Assembly: GCF_023701695.1 (NCBI RefSeq)
Contig: NZ_JAJOZC010000001.1
Span: 6,013,894-6,077,893 of the forward strand
Origin: Streptomyces sp. RKAG290
Lineage (GTDB): Bacteria; Actinomycetota; Actinomycetes; Streptomycetales; Streptomycetaceae
Reading direction: 5' to 3'
DNA: 64,000 bases
Every line of letters starts with the position of its first letter. The first letter of the stretch is position 1. This document shows positions 49,498 to 59,088 of this stretch, piece by piece. Position numbers and translations under genes: made by a program. The notes below the pieces were generated by a model, which saw only the letters and a list, made by a program, of their open reading frames with translations, ran no database searches and was not told where the DNA came from.

Positions 49498-49941
49498 TCA
49501 GCTCTGGTTGAAGAAGCCGTCGGCCGGCCGGCCGTCGGCTTCGCCGTTGACCACCTGGGTGTCGGCGGGGGTGAGCAGGAAGACCCGGGTGGCCACGCGG
49601 TCGATCGACCCGCGCAGTCCGAAGATCAGCCCTGCGGCGAAGTCCACCACGCGCTTGGCGTCGGCGGAGTCCATGGACGTGAGGTTCATGATCACCGGGA
49701 CGCCGTCCCGGAAGAGCTCACCGATGCTCCGGGCGTCCCGGAAGCTGTCCGGGGTCACGGTGGCGATCCTGCGGCCCGTCTCCTCGGCAGCCTCGGAGGC
49801 CACCCGCACCCGCGGGTCGGTCACCCAGGCCTGACCGGTCCCGGTCCGTGCACCCTCGGAGTACTCGTCGTCGTCGTAGTACCGCTCGTCGTTGTCCTCT
49901 ACGAGGCCCAGCCAGGCACTCGCCTTGCGCACCGATCCCAT
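49498..49941 (-). CDS. SepF-family cell division protein (SepF-like paralogue)
   Basis: 147 residues. The conserved SepF domain is clear: IATVTPDSFRDARSIGELFR, VPVIMNLTSMDSADAKRVVD, FAAGLIFGLRGSIDRVATRV and FLLTPADTQVVN. SepF anchors and bundles FtsZ filaments. The N-terminal SVRKASAWLGLVEDNDERYY helix and acidic linker correspond to the membrane-targeting region. Streptomyces has several SepF-like proteins, and this one is outside the division gene cluster, so it is a paralogue that probably modulates Z-ring stability. AGGAGG lies 5 bases before the ATG. Confidence 0.9.
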   Translation of the reverse strand: MGSVRKASAWLGLVEDNDERYYDDDEYSEGARTGTGQAWVTDPRVRVASEAAEETGRRIATVTPDSFRDARSIGELFRDGVPVIMNLTSMDSADAKRVVDFAAGLIFGLRGSIDRVATRVFLLTPADTQVVNGEADGRPADGFFNQS

Positions 49942-50248
49942 GGACGCCTCCTCTCACCGCGGTTCCTTGGCGTTCCGCATCTCTTTCGTATCCCTATGGT
50001 CGTCCATGATGCGGATCGTGCGCCAAGGGGATAGGCGGCGCGCAGGGCATTCGTGACGGTACTGGTGCAGAGGATGTGGCGATTCGTCAAGGTTCCTCCT
50101 GTAAAAGGGCCCTGGAGAAAGAAAATATGATGCTCCCGTCCGTACGGGTGACATGGGGGACGTACGGGTGAACGGGATGCTCGATACGATGCACGTCGCG
50201 CACGCGCCCGAGTGCGGCGCACAGGTGAACGACTCCCGGGGGACGGCC
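49942..50248. other. Divergent intergenic region between SepF-like and DUF5685 genes
   Basis: 307 bases holding both promoters. An AT-rich stretch (AAGAAAATATGATG, about 50118-50131) is followed by two direct copies of GTACGGGTGA at about 50142 and 50162, 20 bases apart, the first with an overlapping CCCGT-CCGT-ACGGG palindrome. No gene is supported. Confidence 0.5.
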
Positions 50249-51508
50249 GTGTTCGGAATAGTCAGGCCCTGCACCCACCGCCTGTCGGAGGGGCTCAGGG
50301 CCGAGTGGATGGCACATCTCTGCGGGCTCTGTCTGGCACTTCGCTCGGACCACGGACAGTTCGCCCGGGTCGTCACGAACTACGACGGCCTGATCGTCTC
50401 GGTCCTGACGGAGGCTCAGGCGGAACGCACCCCCGCGCAGCGCCGCACCGCGGGCCCTGTCCGCTGCGCGCCATGCGCACCGCGCCGGTCGCACGGGGCG
50501 AGGGGCCAGGCTGGCGGCCGCCGTCTCGCTGGTGCTGGCGTCGGCGAAGGTGCGGGACCACGTCGCCGACCGGGACGGCCTGTTGAAGCGGCGTCCGGTG
50601 GCCGCGGCGGCGCGCAGGGTGGCGGCGGGCTGGGACCGGGCCGGCGCGCGCACCGGCGCACAGCTCGGATTCGACACCGCGGTGCTGGTCGACGCCGTCG
50701 ACCGGCAGACCGGCATCGAGCTGCTCGCCGGGCCGGGCACCCCGCTGCTGACGGTCACCGAGCCGACCGAGACCGCCACCGCCGCGGCCTTCGCGCACAC
50801 CGCCGTTCTCGCGGGCAAGCCGCAGAACACCGGGCCGCTGGCCGAGGCCGGACGCCTCTTCGGGCGGCTCGCGCACCTGCTGGATGCGGTGGAGGACCAG
50901 GAAACTGACGCGGCGTCGGGTGCCTGGAACCCGCTCACCGCGACCGGCACCTCGCGCACCGAGGCCCGGCGGCTCTGCGACGACGCGCTGCGTGGCGTAC
51001 GGCTTGCGCTGCGTGACGCGGAGTTCGCCGACGACGCACTGGTCCATGTGCTGCTGGCGCACGAACTGCGGCGTTCGGTGGACCGGGCGTTCGCCACGGA
51101 CGTCTGTTCCCATCAGGCGGGGGCCTGCTGCCCGAGGGGCTCGCGGCGCCGGGCCGGGCCGGCCACCCGTCAGGAGAGCGCCACTCAGCGGCCTTCGGGC
51201 CGCCGCCGGGCAATCCGTACGCCCCCTCCGGCCCGGGAGCTCCCTTCGGGCCGCCGCAGCCGCCGCCGGAGCCCCCGCGCGACCGGCGGGGGCTCCTGGT
51301 GGGCTGCCTGGTGTGGGCGGGTCTCGCCTGCACCTGTCAGATGTGCTGCGGTACCTTCGACGATCCGTGGAGCCGTCAGCGGCGCGACGGCCTGTGCAAC
51401 GACTGCGACTGCAGTGACTGCTGCGATGCCTGCGACTGCTGCAGCAACTGTGGCGATTGCTGTGACGGCTGTGACTGCTGCGACTGCGGTTGCGACTGCA
51501 GCTGCTGA
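50249..51508 (+). CDS. DUF5685 family protein with Cys-rich tail, three apparent frameshifts
   Basis: Opens FGIVRPCTHRLSEGLRAEWM and AHLCGLCLALRSDHGQFARV, the family hallmark with three conserved cysteines. The frame then changes three times, and each change is cured by one added base: C-run 50455-50457, G-run 50502-50505 and G-run 51119-51123. The restored protein of about 420 residues passes through LASAKVRDHVADRDGLLKRR and HELRRSVDRAF, a Pro-rich linker and a hydrophobic segment (GCLVWAGLACTCQMCC). It ends in about 34 residues that are mostly Cys, Asp and Ser. The GTG at 50249 (VFGIVRPC) is the expected start. Function unknown; a metal-binding membrane-anchored role is inferred. Confidence 0.75.
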
Positions 51509-51515
51509 CTGCGGA

Positions 51516-52457
51516 TCACTTGATCTCGGGCGGCGAGATCTGCGAGGTCTTGATCGCCGAAGCGCCGATGCCCCACTTCTTCAGGATGCGGTCATAGGTG
51601 CCGTCCGCCTTGAGGCTGTTGACCGCGGCCTGGAAGGCGGGCGCCAGCGGGGTGCCCTTCTTGAACGCGAAGCCGACGTCGAGACGCTTGAACTCGTTGA
51701 GGAAGCGCACGCCCTCCTGCTGTTTCACGGCGTACCGGAGCCCGTTGATGGTCGACATCACCACATCGGTCCGCCCCTGCTGCAGCGCGGTCCAGACCGC
51801 GGCCAGGTCGGAGTACGTCTTCACGTCGTACGGCTTCTTGCCGGCCTCGGAGCACCGGTGCCGGTTCTCCTCCAGTGTCACCTCGAACGTGGTGCCCGCC
51901 GCGGTGCCCACGGTCAGCCCGCAGAGCTGGGTCAGATCGGTGACCTTCTTGAGCTTGCTGTCGTCACGGGCCGCGAAGCCCTGCCCGTCGTTGAGGTAGG
52001 TGACGAAGTCGATCGTCCGGCGGCGCTCGTCGGTGACCCCGAAGTTGCCGGTGCCCACGTCGTACTTCCCGCTGCCGAGCGCGGGCAGGATCGCCTCGAA
52101 GGCGGCGACCTCCCGCTCGGGCTTCAGCCCGAGCACCCTGGCCACGGCGTCCGCGAAGTCGATGTCGGTGCCGGCCAGCGTCCTGCCGTCCTCGAGATAG
52201 GTGGCACCGGGCGGGGTGCTGACGCTGGAGGCGATCTTCAGGGTGCCGGAGGAGCGGACCGCCGCCGGCAGCAGGCCGGCCGCGGCCTTGTTCTTCTTCA
52301 CCCCCGACACGACGTCGGCCGTGGGGATCGCACCCTTGGCGGCGGGGCCGGCCGCGCCGGCGGGCGCGCTCGCCGGGTCACCGGAGCCGCATGCGGTCAG
52401 AGTCAGGGTGGCCACGGTGATCAGGGCGAAGGCAGCGGTGTGCCGGGTACGGGGCAT
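51516..52457 (-). CDS. ABC transporter substrate-binding lipoprotein (polar amino acid family)
   Basis: 313 residues. A signal peptide with lipobox LTAC (Cys23) shows an extracellular lipoprotein. The SBP_bac_3 fold is evident: GTLKIASSVSTPPGATYLED, TDIDFADAVARVLG, VGTGNFGVTDERRRTIDFVT and KKWGIGASAIKT. It binds small amino-acid-like or organosulfur compounds. It is encoded on the strand opposite its likely permease and ATPase genes, with a Cys-ending leader peptide upstream, so uptake is probably controlled by sulfur supply. Its 3' end converges on the DUF5685 gene 7 bases away. Confidence 0.9.
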   Translation of the reverse strand: MPRTRHTAAFALITVATLTLTACGSGDPASAPAGAAGPAAKGAIPTADVVSGVKKNKAAAGLLPAAVRSSGTLKIASSVSTPPGATYLEDGRTLAGTDIDFADAVARVLGLKPEREVAAFEAILPALGSGKYDVGTGNFGVTDERRRTIDFVTYLNDGQGFAARDDSKLKKVTDLTQLCGLTVGTAAGTTFEVTLEENRHRCSEAGKKPYDVKTYSDLAAVWTALQQGRTDVVMSTINGLRYAVKQQEGVRFLNEFKRLDVGFAFKKGTPLAPAFQAAVNSLKADGTYDRILKKWGIGASAIKTSQISPPEIK

Positions 52458-52668
52458 CGCAGAGGGTTCTCCAGTTCGGACGGCCGTGGCCGCGCGCGGG
52501 CAGCGCGCGGCGGCCCACGGCCGGGGGCGGCGGAAGACAGGGGTGCGGCCTGGGAAGGCTCAGCGTGAGGGGAGGGTGATGCGCTGTCGTGTACGAGAGG
52601 GCACGCGGGGAGAAAGGCTCAGGCGCCGGTCACGGCGCGGAAAAACGCGTCAGACGCAGGGGGTCAGC

Positions 52669-52740
52669 TCAACAGGAACAGGACCACACGCGACCGAAGT
52701 CGATGTGGGAGCGCTTGACCAGCCACTTCTGCGAATGCAT
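52669..52740 (-). CDS. Short leader peptide ending Cys-Ser-Cys (putative cysteine attenuation uORF)
   Basis: A 23-codon ORF upstream of the binding-lipoprotein gene encodes a peptide starting MHSQKWLVKR, continuing SHIDFGRVWS and ending CSC. The HIDxxRV...C pattern is the actinobacterial 'putative leader peptide' family found before sulfur-assimilation genes. In mycobacteria, such Cys-codon uORFs sense cysteinyl-tRNA and attenuate downstream expression. The 211 bases to the next start could hold the attenuator. No strong ribosome binding site is seen, and leaderless translation is common in this family. Confidence 0.72.
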   Translation of the reverse strand: MHSQKWLVKRSHIDFGRVWSCSC

Positions 52741-52952
52741 GGCCCAAGTGGAACAGGCATCCGGTGGTCCGTCAACTGCCCGAGACGTATGGCTCACAGT
52801 GTGGACAGGCTTGACATCCCGTGGCGAACAGCGCTTACCTCGGAGTCGGATCGCGCTGAGGGGCCCGGTCCGACTCGTCTCCGCGCTGTCGTATTCCTTT
52901 TCGTGCCGAGGGCACGCCCCGTGTTCGATCGCAGCATCCACGGAGCCCTCGC

Positions 52953-53819
52953 ATGTCCGCGCACACAGACACCCTCCCGCCGGCTGTTCCGGCCCCGTCC
53001 GCCGAAGACAACGATGCCGACCGGCTGCGCATCGTCCCGGTACGCCGAACAGGCCAGTGGACAGCGGCCGTTGCCGTCCTGGTCCTGCTGGCCCTCGCAC
53101 TGAACTCCGTCATCCGCAACGACGCCTTCCAGTGGGACGTCGTCGGCGACTACTTCGCCACCACCGCCGTGCTGCGCGGCCTCGGGCTGACGCTCTGGCT
53201 CACCGCGCTCGTCATGGTGCTCGGCTTCGCACTCGGGACGCTTCTCGCCGTCCTCAGGCTCTCCGCCAACCGCGTTCTGCAAGCCGTCGGCTGGGGCTAC
53301 GTCTGGCTCTTCAGGTCCACCCCGATCCTGGTCCAGCTGCTGTTCTGGTTCAACATCGGCGCGCTCTACCCGGAGATACTCGGCGTCCGTACGGTCAACC
53401 TCCTGGGCCCCGTCACCGTCGCCGTCATCGGCCTGACGCTGCACGAGGCCGCCTACGCGGCGGAAGTCGTCCGCGGCGGCATCCTCTCCGTGGAACGCGG
53501 ACAGCTGGAGGCCGCGCAGTCCCTGGGTCTCGGCCCGTGGCGGCGGTTCCACCGGATCGTGCTGCCGCAGGCGATGCGCTCCATCGTGCCGCCCGCCGGG
53601 AACATGCTGATCGGCACCCTCAAGGGCACCTCGATCGTCAGCATCATCGCCGTGCAGGACCTGCTGTACTCGGTCCAGCTCGTGTACCACCGCACCTACC
53701 AGGTCATCCCGCTGCTGCTGGTCGCCACCCTCTGGTACGTCGCGGTGACCTCGCTGCTCAGCGTCGGCCAGCACTACGTCGAACGGCACTACGCCCGCGG
53801 CACGTCGGACGCCCGGTGA
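52953..53819 (+). CDS. Amino acid ABC transporter permease
   Basis: 288-residue HisMQ-type permease. After about 45 polar residues there are five or six helices. Landmarks are LRGLGLTLWLTALVMVLGFA, RSTPILVQLLFWF, HEAAYAAEVVRGGILSVERG and the EAA coupling loop QLEAAQSLGLGPWRRFHRIV with LPQAMRSIVPPAGN. It is expected to work as a homodimer with the ATPase at 55753 and the divergently encoded lipoprotein. The start follows ACGGAG. The FAD-binding gene begins in its stop codon (GTGA). Confidence 0.93.
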   Translation: MSAHTDTLPPAVPAPSAEDNDADRLRIVPVRRTGQWTAAVAVLVLLALALNSVIRNDAFQWDVVGDYFATTAVLRGLGLTLWLTALVMVLGFALGTLLAVLRLSANRVLQAVGWGYVWLFRSTPILVQLLFWFNIGALYPEILGVRTVNLLGPVTVAVIGLTLHEAAYAAEVVRGGILSVERGQLEAAQSLGLGPWRRFHRIVLPQAMRSIVPPAGNMLIGTLKGTSIVSIIAVQDLLYSVQLVYHRTYQVIPLLLVATLWYVAVTSLLSVGQHYVERHYARGTSDAR

Positions 53820-55647
53820 GCGGCCGGCCGGCGCTGGTCGTCATCGGGGCGGGACCGCGCGGCACCGGTCTGATCGAGCGCATCGCCGCCAACGCCGCCC
53901 TGTACGGGGACCGCCCGCTGGACCTCCACCTCGTCGATCCGTACCCGCCCGGCGGGGGCAGGATCTGGTGCCACGACCAGTCGCCGCTGCTGTGGATGAA
54001 CTCCATGGCCGAGGACGTCACCATGTTCACCGACGACACCGTCCGCCAGGAGGGGCCCGTACGGCCGGGGCCCGCGCTCGACGCCTGGGCGGCGGACGTG
54101 CGCGAGGGGCGGACCGAGGCGACCGGAGAGGCGGCCGAGCCGGCCCTGCGCGCGGAGATCGAGGCGTTGCAGGGCCAGGACTTCCCCAGCCGCCGGCTGC
54201 AGGGCGCCTACCTGCGCTGGGTGTACGAGCAGTCGCTGGCCGCACTCCCGCCCTCGGTCACCGTCCATGAACACCGCGGCCGCGCACTGCGCGTCACCGG
54301 CCCGCGCGACGGCAGCCAGCACGTCCTGCTGGAGGGGCGCGCCGAACCGCTCGTCGCCGACCTCGTGGTCCTCACCATCGGCCACCTGGATGCCGAACCG
54401 GACGCCGAGCAGGTGGAGCTGGCCGGGTTCGCGGACCGCAACGGCCTCGTCCACCTGCCGCCCGACTTCACCGCCGACAGCGATCTGAGTGCCCTGCCCG
54501 CGGGCGAACCCGTCATAGTCCGGGGCTTCGGACTCGCCTTCATCGACCTGATGGTGCTGCTCACCGAGGGCCGGGGCGGACGGTACGAGAACGGCGAGTA
54601 CGTGCCCTCCGGCCGGGAGCCCGTCCTGCACGTCGGATCGCGGCGCGGTGTCCCGTACCACTCCAAGATCGGTTACGGCTGGCAGGGCGAACGGCCCCCG
54701 CTGCCGCGGTTCCTCGACCCCGAACGGACCGAGGAACTCCTGAGCCGGGCGGAGCCGCTCGACTTCCTCCGCGATATATGGCCACATGTCGACAAAGAGC
54801 TCGGTCATGCCCACTACCACCGGCTCTTCACCGCTCACCCCGAGCGCACCACCGCCGACCGGACCGCCTTCGAGGAGAAGTACGCGGCCGCCGAGGCGGG
54901 CAGCGACGATCTGCGGGCCCTGATCGCCGCAGCCGTACCTAACCCCGCCGACCGGCTGGACATCACGGCGCTCGACCGGCCCCTGGACGGGGTGCGCCAT
55001 CCCTCGTACGAGGCACTCCAGGAGGCGACGCGCGACTACATCGCCGCGGACCTCGACCGCCGGCACGATCCCGGGCACAGCGAGGATCTCGCCGTCTTCC
55101 TCGGGCTGCTCTCCGCCTACGGCCAGTTGATCCGGTTCGGCGACATCGGCGGCTGGTGGCACGGCTTCTTCAGCTATCTGGCCTCCGGCCCGCCGGGCCC
55201 CGGCTGCGGCAACTGCTCGCGCTCTCCCGGGCCGGCGTCGTCCGGTTCCTGGGCGCCGGGATGACGGTCGAGGCCGACGAACGGCAGGGCGTGTTCCGGG
55301 CCGGCAGCGCCACCGTGCCGGGGAGACGGATCGAGGCTCGCGCACTCGTCGAGGCCCGGCTGCCGGACCCCTCGCCGGAACGCACCCGCAGCGCACTGCT
55401 CCGCTCGCTGCACGAGGACGGCGCCGCGTCCACCGCCACCGGACTGCTCGCGGTCGACCCCGGCGACGGCCGGGTCCTGGACCGCGAAGGGCGCCCGCAC
55501 CCACGCCGCTTCGCGCTCGGCCCGCACACGGCGGCCCGCGCGGGCGGCGCCTTCACCCGGCCGCGCACCGGCGGCGCCGCCTTCGCGCAGAACGACGCCA
55601 CCGCACGCGCCGCCCTCACCTTCCTGCGTGACCGAGAAGGCTGTTGA
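53816..55647 (+). CDS. FAD/NAD(P)-binding protein (NAD_binding_9 type), apparent frameshift
   Basis: About 610 residues. The N-terminal dinucleotide motif LVVIGAGPRGTGLIERIAAN and the following SPLLWMNSMAEDVTMFTDD belong to the FAD/NAD(P)-binding family of Streptomyces uptake clusters. EPVIVRGFGLAFIDLMVLLT is a second family motif. Near 55200 the frame breaks. One added C in the run 55198-55201 joins LASGPPGP to RLRQLLALSRAGVVRFLGAG and the ending GGAFTRPRTGGAAFAQND. GTG 53816 overlaps the permease stop. The substrate is unknown; its position suggests oxidation or activation of the imported compound. Confidence 0.82.
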
Positions 55648-55752
55648 AGGACCCGGCCGGTCCGCGCGGCACAGCCCCGCCGCCCGCTCCCCGCCCCTGC
55701 CGACACCCCGTCCACCATCCCGCGCGTCCCGTCCGAACCGCCGAGGAACCCC

Positions 55753-56574
55753 ATGACAACGACCAGCCGCCCACCGGAGACCGCTCCGCCCGCCGTGCCC
55801 GCCGAGGCCCCGGCCGATGCCATGGTCGAGATCCGCGGCGTGCACAAGAGCTTCGGCTCCCTGCACGTCCTGCGCGGCATCGACCTGTCCGTGCGCCCCG
55901 GTGAAGTGACCGTGATCCTCGGTCCCTCCGGCTCCGGGAAGTCCACCCTGCTGCGCACCGTCAACCACCTGGAGAAGGCGGACCGGGGCTCGATCACCGT
56001 CGACGGCGACTTCGTCGGGTACCGCAGGAAGGGCGACAAGCTGTACGAACTCCCCGAGCGCGAGGTCCTGCGCCGCCGCACCCGGATCGGCTTCGTCTTC
56101 CAGAACTTCCACCTCTTCCCCCACCTCACCGTCCTGGAGAACGTCACCGAGGCCCCGGTCGCCGCGCTCGGACGCCCGAAGAAGCAGGCGGCCGCCGCCG
56201 CGCACGAGCTCCTGGACCGCGTCGGCCTGGCCGACAAGGCGGGTGCCTACCCCCGTCAGCTCTCCGGCGGCCAGCAGCAGCGCGTCGCCATCGCCCGGGC
56301 GCTCGCCCTCGAACCGAAGCTGCTGCTCTTCGACGAACCCACCTCGGCGCTCGACCCCGAACTGGTCGGCGAGGTCCTCGACGTCATGAAGGGCCTGGCG
56401 GGCCGGGGCACCACGATGATCGTCGTCACGCACGAGATCGGGTTCGCCCGCGAGGCCGCCGACACCGTCGTCTTCATGGACGAGGGACGGATCGTCGAAC
56501 AGGGCCCGCCCGCCGATGTCCTCGACCACCCGCGGCACGAGCGCACCCGCGCCTTCCTCTCCAAGGTCCTGTGA
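55753..56574 (+). CDS. Amino acid ABC transporter ATP-binding protein
   Basis: 273-residue ATPase of the polar amino acid uptake (GlnQ/HisP) family. Walker A GPSGSGKST, Q-loop FVFQNFHLFPHLTVLENV, signature LSGGQQQRVAIARALALEPK, Walker B LLLFDEPTSALDPE and switch HEIGFAREAADTVVFMDEG are all intact. It partners the permease two genes upstream. The 105 bases between the FAD gene and this ATG contain only Pro/Arg-rich shadow frames. Its final codons are the first unit of a tandem repeat. Confidence 0.95.
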   Translation: MTTTSRPPETAPPAVPAEAPADAMVEIRGVHKSFGSLHVLRGIDLSVRPGEVTVILGPSGSGKSTLLRTVNHLEKADRGSITVDGDFVGYRRKGDKLYELPEREVLRRRTRIGFVFQNFHLFPHLTVLENVTEAPVAALGRPKKQAAAAAHELLDRVGLADKAGAYPRQLSGGQQQRVAIARALALEPKLLLFDEPTSALDPELVGEVLDVMKGLAGRGTTMIVVTHEIGFAREAADTVVFMDEGRIVEQGPPADVLDHPRHERTRAFLSKVL

Positions 56575-56692
56575 CCCGGAAGCCCGAGGTTCCGCGCCCC
56601 GGAACGAACCGCAAGGTCCCGCGCCCCGTGACCCGGAAGCCCGAGGTCCCGTGCCCCGGACCGAAACACAAGGTCCCGTGACCCGGAACCGC
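56563..56692. repeat. Tandem repeat spanning the ATPase stop codon
   Basis: Three imperfect units start at 56563, 56613 and 56670 with AAGGTCCygtGACCCGGAAg (50, 57 and 23 bp). The first includes the final codons and stop of the ATPase gene. The others fill the gap before the first monooxygenase. Confidence 0.75.
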
Positions 56693-56719
56693 ATCCCAAC
56701 CGTGCCGAAAGGGCCCCCC

Positions 56720-57787
56720 ATGCCTCCGACCCGCCCCCTCCACCTGGCCGCCGAGATCGGCGGCCCGCCCCGCTACGACCCGGCGCACTACACGGGCCTG
56801 GCCCAGCTCGCCGAGCGCGGCGCGCTCGACTTCGTCACCCTCGGCGACTCGTTCGCCCGGCCGGGACCCGACGCGCTCTCCGTGCTCTCCCGGGTGGCGC
56901 CCGAAACCCGCCGGATCGGACTCGTGCCGACGGTCACCACCACGCACACGGAGCCGTTCCACGTGTCGTCCGCCGTCGCGACCCTGGACTGGGTGAGCCG
57001 CGGCCGGGCGGGCTGGCAGGCCGATGTGTCGACGACCGGGGCCGAGGCCCGGCTGTTCGGCCGCCGCCCGGCCGCACCCGCCGCAGACCTGTGGCGGGAG
57101 GCCGGCGAGGTCGCGGACGTCGGCGCCCGGCTCTGGGACAGCTGGGAGGACGACGCCGAGATCCGGGACGCCGCCACCGGACGCTTCATCGACCGCGACA
57201 AGCTGCACTACGTCGACTTCGAGGGCGCCGACTTCAGCGTCCGAGGACCGGCCATCGTGCCCCGGCCCCCGCAGGGCCGCCCGGTCACCGTCGTCGACGG
57301 CACCGCGGACCCGGCCCGGGAAGCCGCCGCGCGCCACGCCGACGTCGTGCTCGTACGGGCCACCACGCCCGAGCGGACCGCCGAGATCCGGGGCGACGTG
57401 CGCCGCCGCGCCGCGGCCCACGGACGCGACCCCGACACCCTGCGGGTGTTCGCCGCGCTCACCGTCGACCTCGGCGACGCCGAATCCGCCCCGGAACCCG
57501 GACTGGAGAGCGGACCGCCGCTCGCCGCGCAGGGCACGTACTACCGGGGCGGCCCGGTCGACCTCGCCGACCTGATCACCCAGTGGCACCGCGCCGGAGC
57601 CGTCGACGGCTTCCACCTCACGCCGATCACCCCCGGACGCGACCTGGAGCGGATCGTCAACGGCACGGTGGCCCTGCTCCAGCACCGCAGCCTGTTCCGC
57701 ACCTTCTACCCCGGCGGCACCCTGCGCGAGCACCTGGGCCTGGCCCGCCCGGCCAACCGGTACATCCTCCAAGGAGAACGGGCATGA
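56720..57787 (+). CDS. LLM-class flavin-dependent oxidoreductase
   Basis: 355-residue TIM-barrel flavin monooxygenase of the bacterial luciferase-like family. Landmarks are LAQLAERGALDFVTLGDSF, LSRVAPETRRIGLVPTVTTT, VSSAVATLDWVSRGRAGWQA and the late segment RAGAVDGFHLTPITPGRDLE. ATG 56720 follows GAAAGGG; upstream in-frame sequence is repeat DNA. The stop overlaps the second LLM gene's ATG. Members such as SsuD, DszA and NtaA use FMNH2 from a separate reductase to cleave C-S or C-N bonds. Confidence 0.88.
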   Translation: MPPTRPLHLAAEIGGPPRYDPAHYTGLAQLAERGALDFVTLGDSFARPGPDALSVLSRVAPETRRIGLVPTVTTTHTEPFHVSSAVATLDWVSRGRAGWQADVSTTGAEARLFGRRPAAPAADLWREAGEVADVGARLWDSWEDDAEIRDAATGRFIDRDKLHYVDFEGADFSVRGPAIVPRPPQGRPVTVVDGTADPAREAAARHADVVLVRATTPERTAEIRGDVRRRAAAHGRDPDTLRVFAALTVDLGDAESAPEPGLESGPPLAAQGTYYRGGPVDLADLITQWHRAGAVDGFHLTPITPGRDLERIVNGTVALLQHRSLFRTFYPGGTLREHLGLARPANRYILQGERA

Positions 57788-59084
57788 CGACCGCCCCGAA
57801 ACAGATGCATCTCGCCGCGCACTTCCCGGGTGTGAACAACACCACCGTCTGGACGGACCCCCGGTCCCGGAGCCAGATCGACTTCTCCTCCTTCGAACAT
57901 CTCGCGCGCACGGCCGAACGCGGCCTGTTCGACTTCTTCTTCCTCGCCGAGGGGCTGCGGCTGCGCGAGCACGGCGGGCGCATCCACGACCTGGACGTGG
58001 TCGGCCGCCCCGAGTCCCTCACCGTGCTCAACGCGCTGGCCGCCGTCACCGAGCGGCTGGGCCTCGCCGCCACCGTCAACGCCACCTTCAACGAGCCGTA
58101 CGAACTGGCCCGCAGACTCGCCACGCTCGACCACCTCAGCGCCGGCCGGGCCGCGTGGAACGTCGTCACCTCCTCCGACGCCTTCACCGGTGAGAACTTC
58201 CGGCGCGGCGGCTATCTCGACCGGGCCGACAGGTACACCAGGGCTGCCGAGTTCGTCGCCACCGCCCGCGAACTGTGGGACTCCTGGACGCCCGAAGGCG
58301 CCCCGCGGCCCTTCGCCCACCACGGTGAGCACTTCTCCGTCGAGGGCGAGTTCACCGTCCCGCGCTCCCCGCAGGGCCACCCCGTCGTCATCCAGGCCGG
58401 GGACTCCCCGCAGGGCCGCGAGTTCGCCGCGTCCGCCGCCGACATCATCTTCACCCGGCACGGCACGGCGGAGGCGGGCCGCGCGTTCTACGCCGACGTG
58501 AAGGCACGGCTGGCGAAGTACGGCCGGGAACCCGACGAACTGAAGATCATGCCCGGCGTCGGCTTCGTGCTGGGGGACAGCGACGCCGAGGCGCAGGAGA
58601 AGGCGTCCGAGATCCGCCGCCGGCAGGTCTCGCCGCAGAACGCGATCCTGGCCCTGGAGCAGGTCTGGGCCGGGACCTCTCCTCGTACGATCCGGACGGG
58701 CCGCTCCCCGAGAGCGACCCGGTCCCCGACTCGGAGCTGGTCCAGGGCCGGGTCAGACACGGCGACCCCTTCGCGGTCGCGGCCCGCTGGCGTGCGCTGG
58801 CGCGGGACAAGGGGCTGTCCATCCGGCAGACGGTCATCGAGACGACGGGCCGGCAGTCGTTCATCGGCAGCCCGCGGACCGTCGCGGCGCAACTGGCCGA
58901 ATTCGTCGCCACCGGAGCCGCCGACGGCTTCATCCTCGTCCCGCATCTCACCCCGGGGGGCCTCGACGACTTCGTCGACGACGTCGTCCCGCTCCTCCAG
59001 GAACGCGGTGTCTTCCGCTCCGCGTACACCGGTTCCACCCTCCGGTCGCACCTCGGGCTCGCCGAGCCCGTATGGAAAGGTTGA
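57784..59084 (+). CDS. LLM-class flavin-dependent monooxygenase (NtaA/SnaA/DszA-type), apparent frameshift
   Basis: About 433 residues after repair. The start MTTAPKQMHLAAHFPGVNNT is followed by EHLARTAERGLFDFFFLAEG, LATLDHLSAGRAAWNVVTSS, GQ-type VIQAGDSPQGREFAASAADI and EPDELKIMPGVGF. Near 58667 the frame breaks; adding a G to 58667-58669 continues into GRDLSSYDPDGPLPESDPV, then TTGRQSFIGSPRTVAAQLAE and DGFILVPHLTPGGLDDFVDD. The NtaA/SnaA/DszA (SoxA) group cleaves aminocarboxylates and dibenzothiophene sulfone. ATG 57784 overlaps the first LLM stop (ATGA). Confidence 0.85.
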
Positions 59085-59088
59085 CTTC

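Noticed and set aside
51376..51576. Gln/Ser-rich minus-strand frame opposite the Cys-rich tail
   Set aside because: It is simply the antisense of the Cys/Asp codon repeat.
52589..53815. Upstream extension of the FAD/NAD(P)-binding gene's open frame
   Set aside because: It lies over the permease gene in another frame; the coupled GTG at 53816 is the real start.
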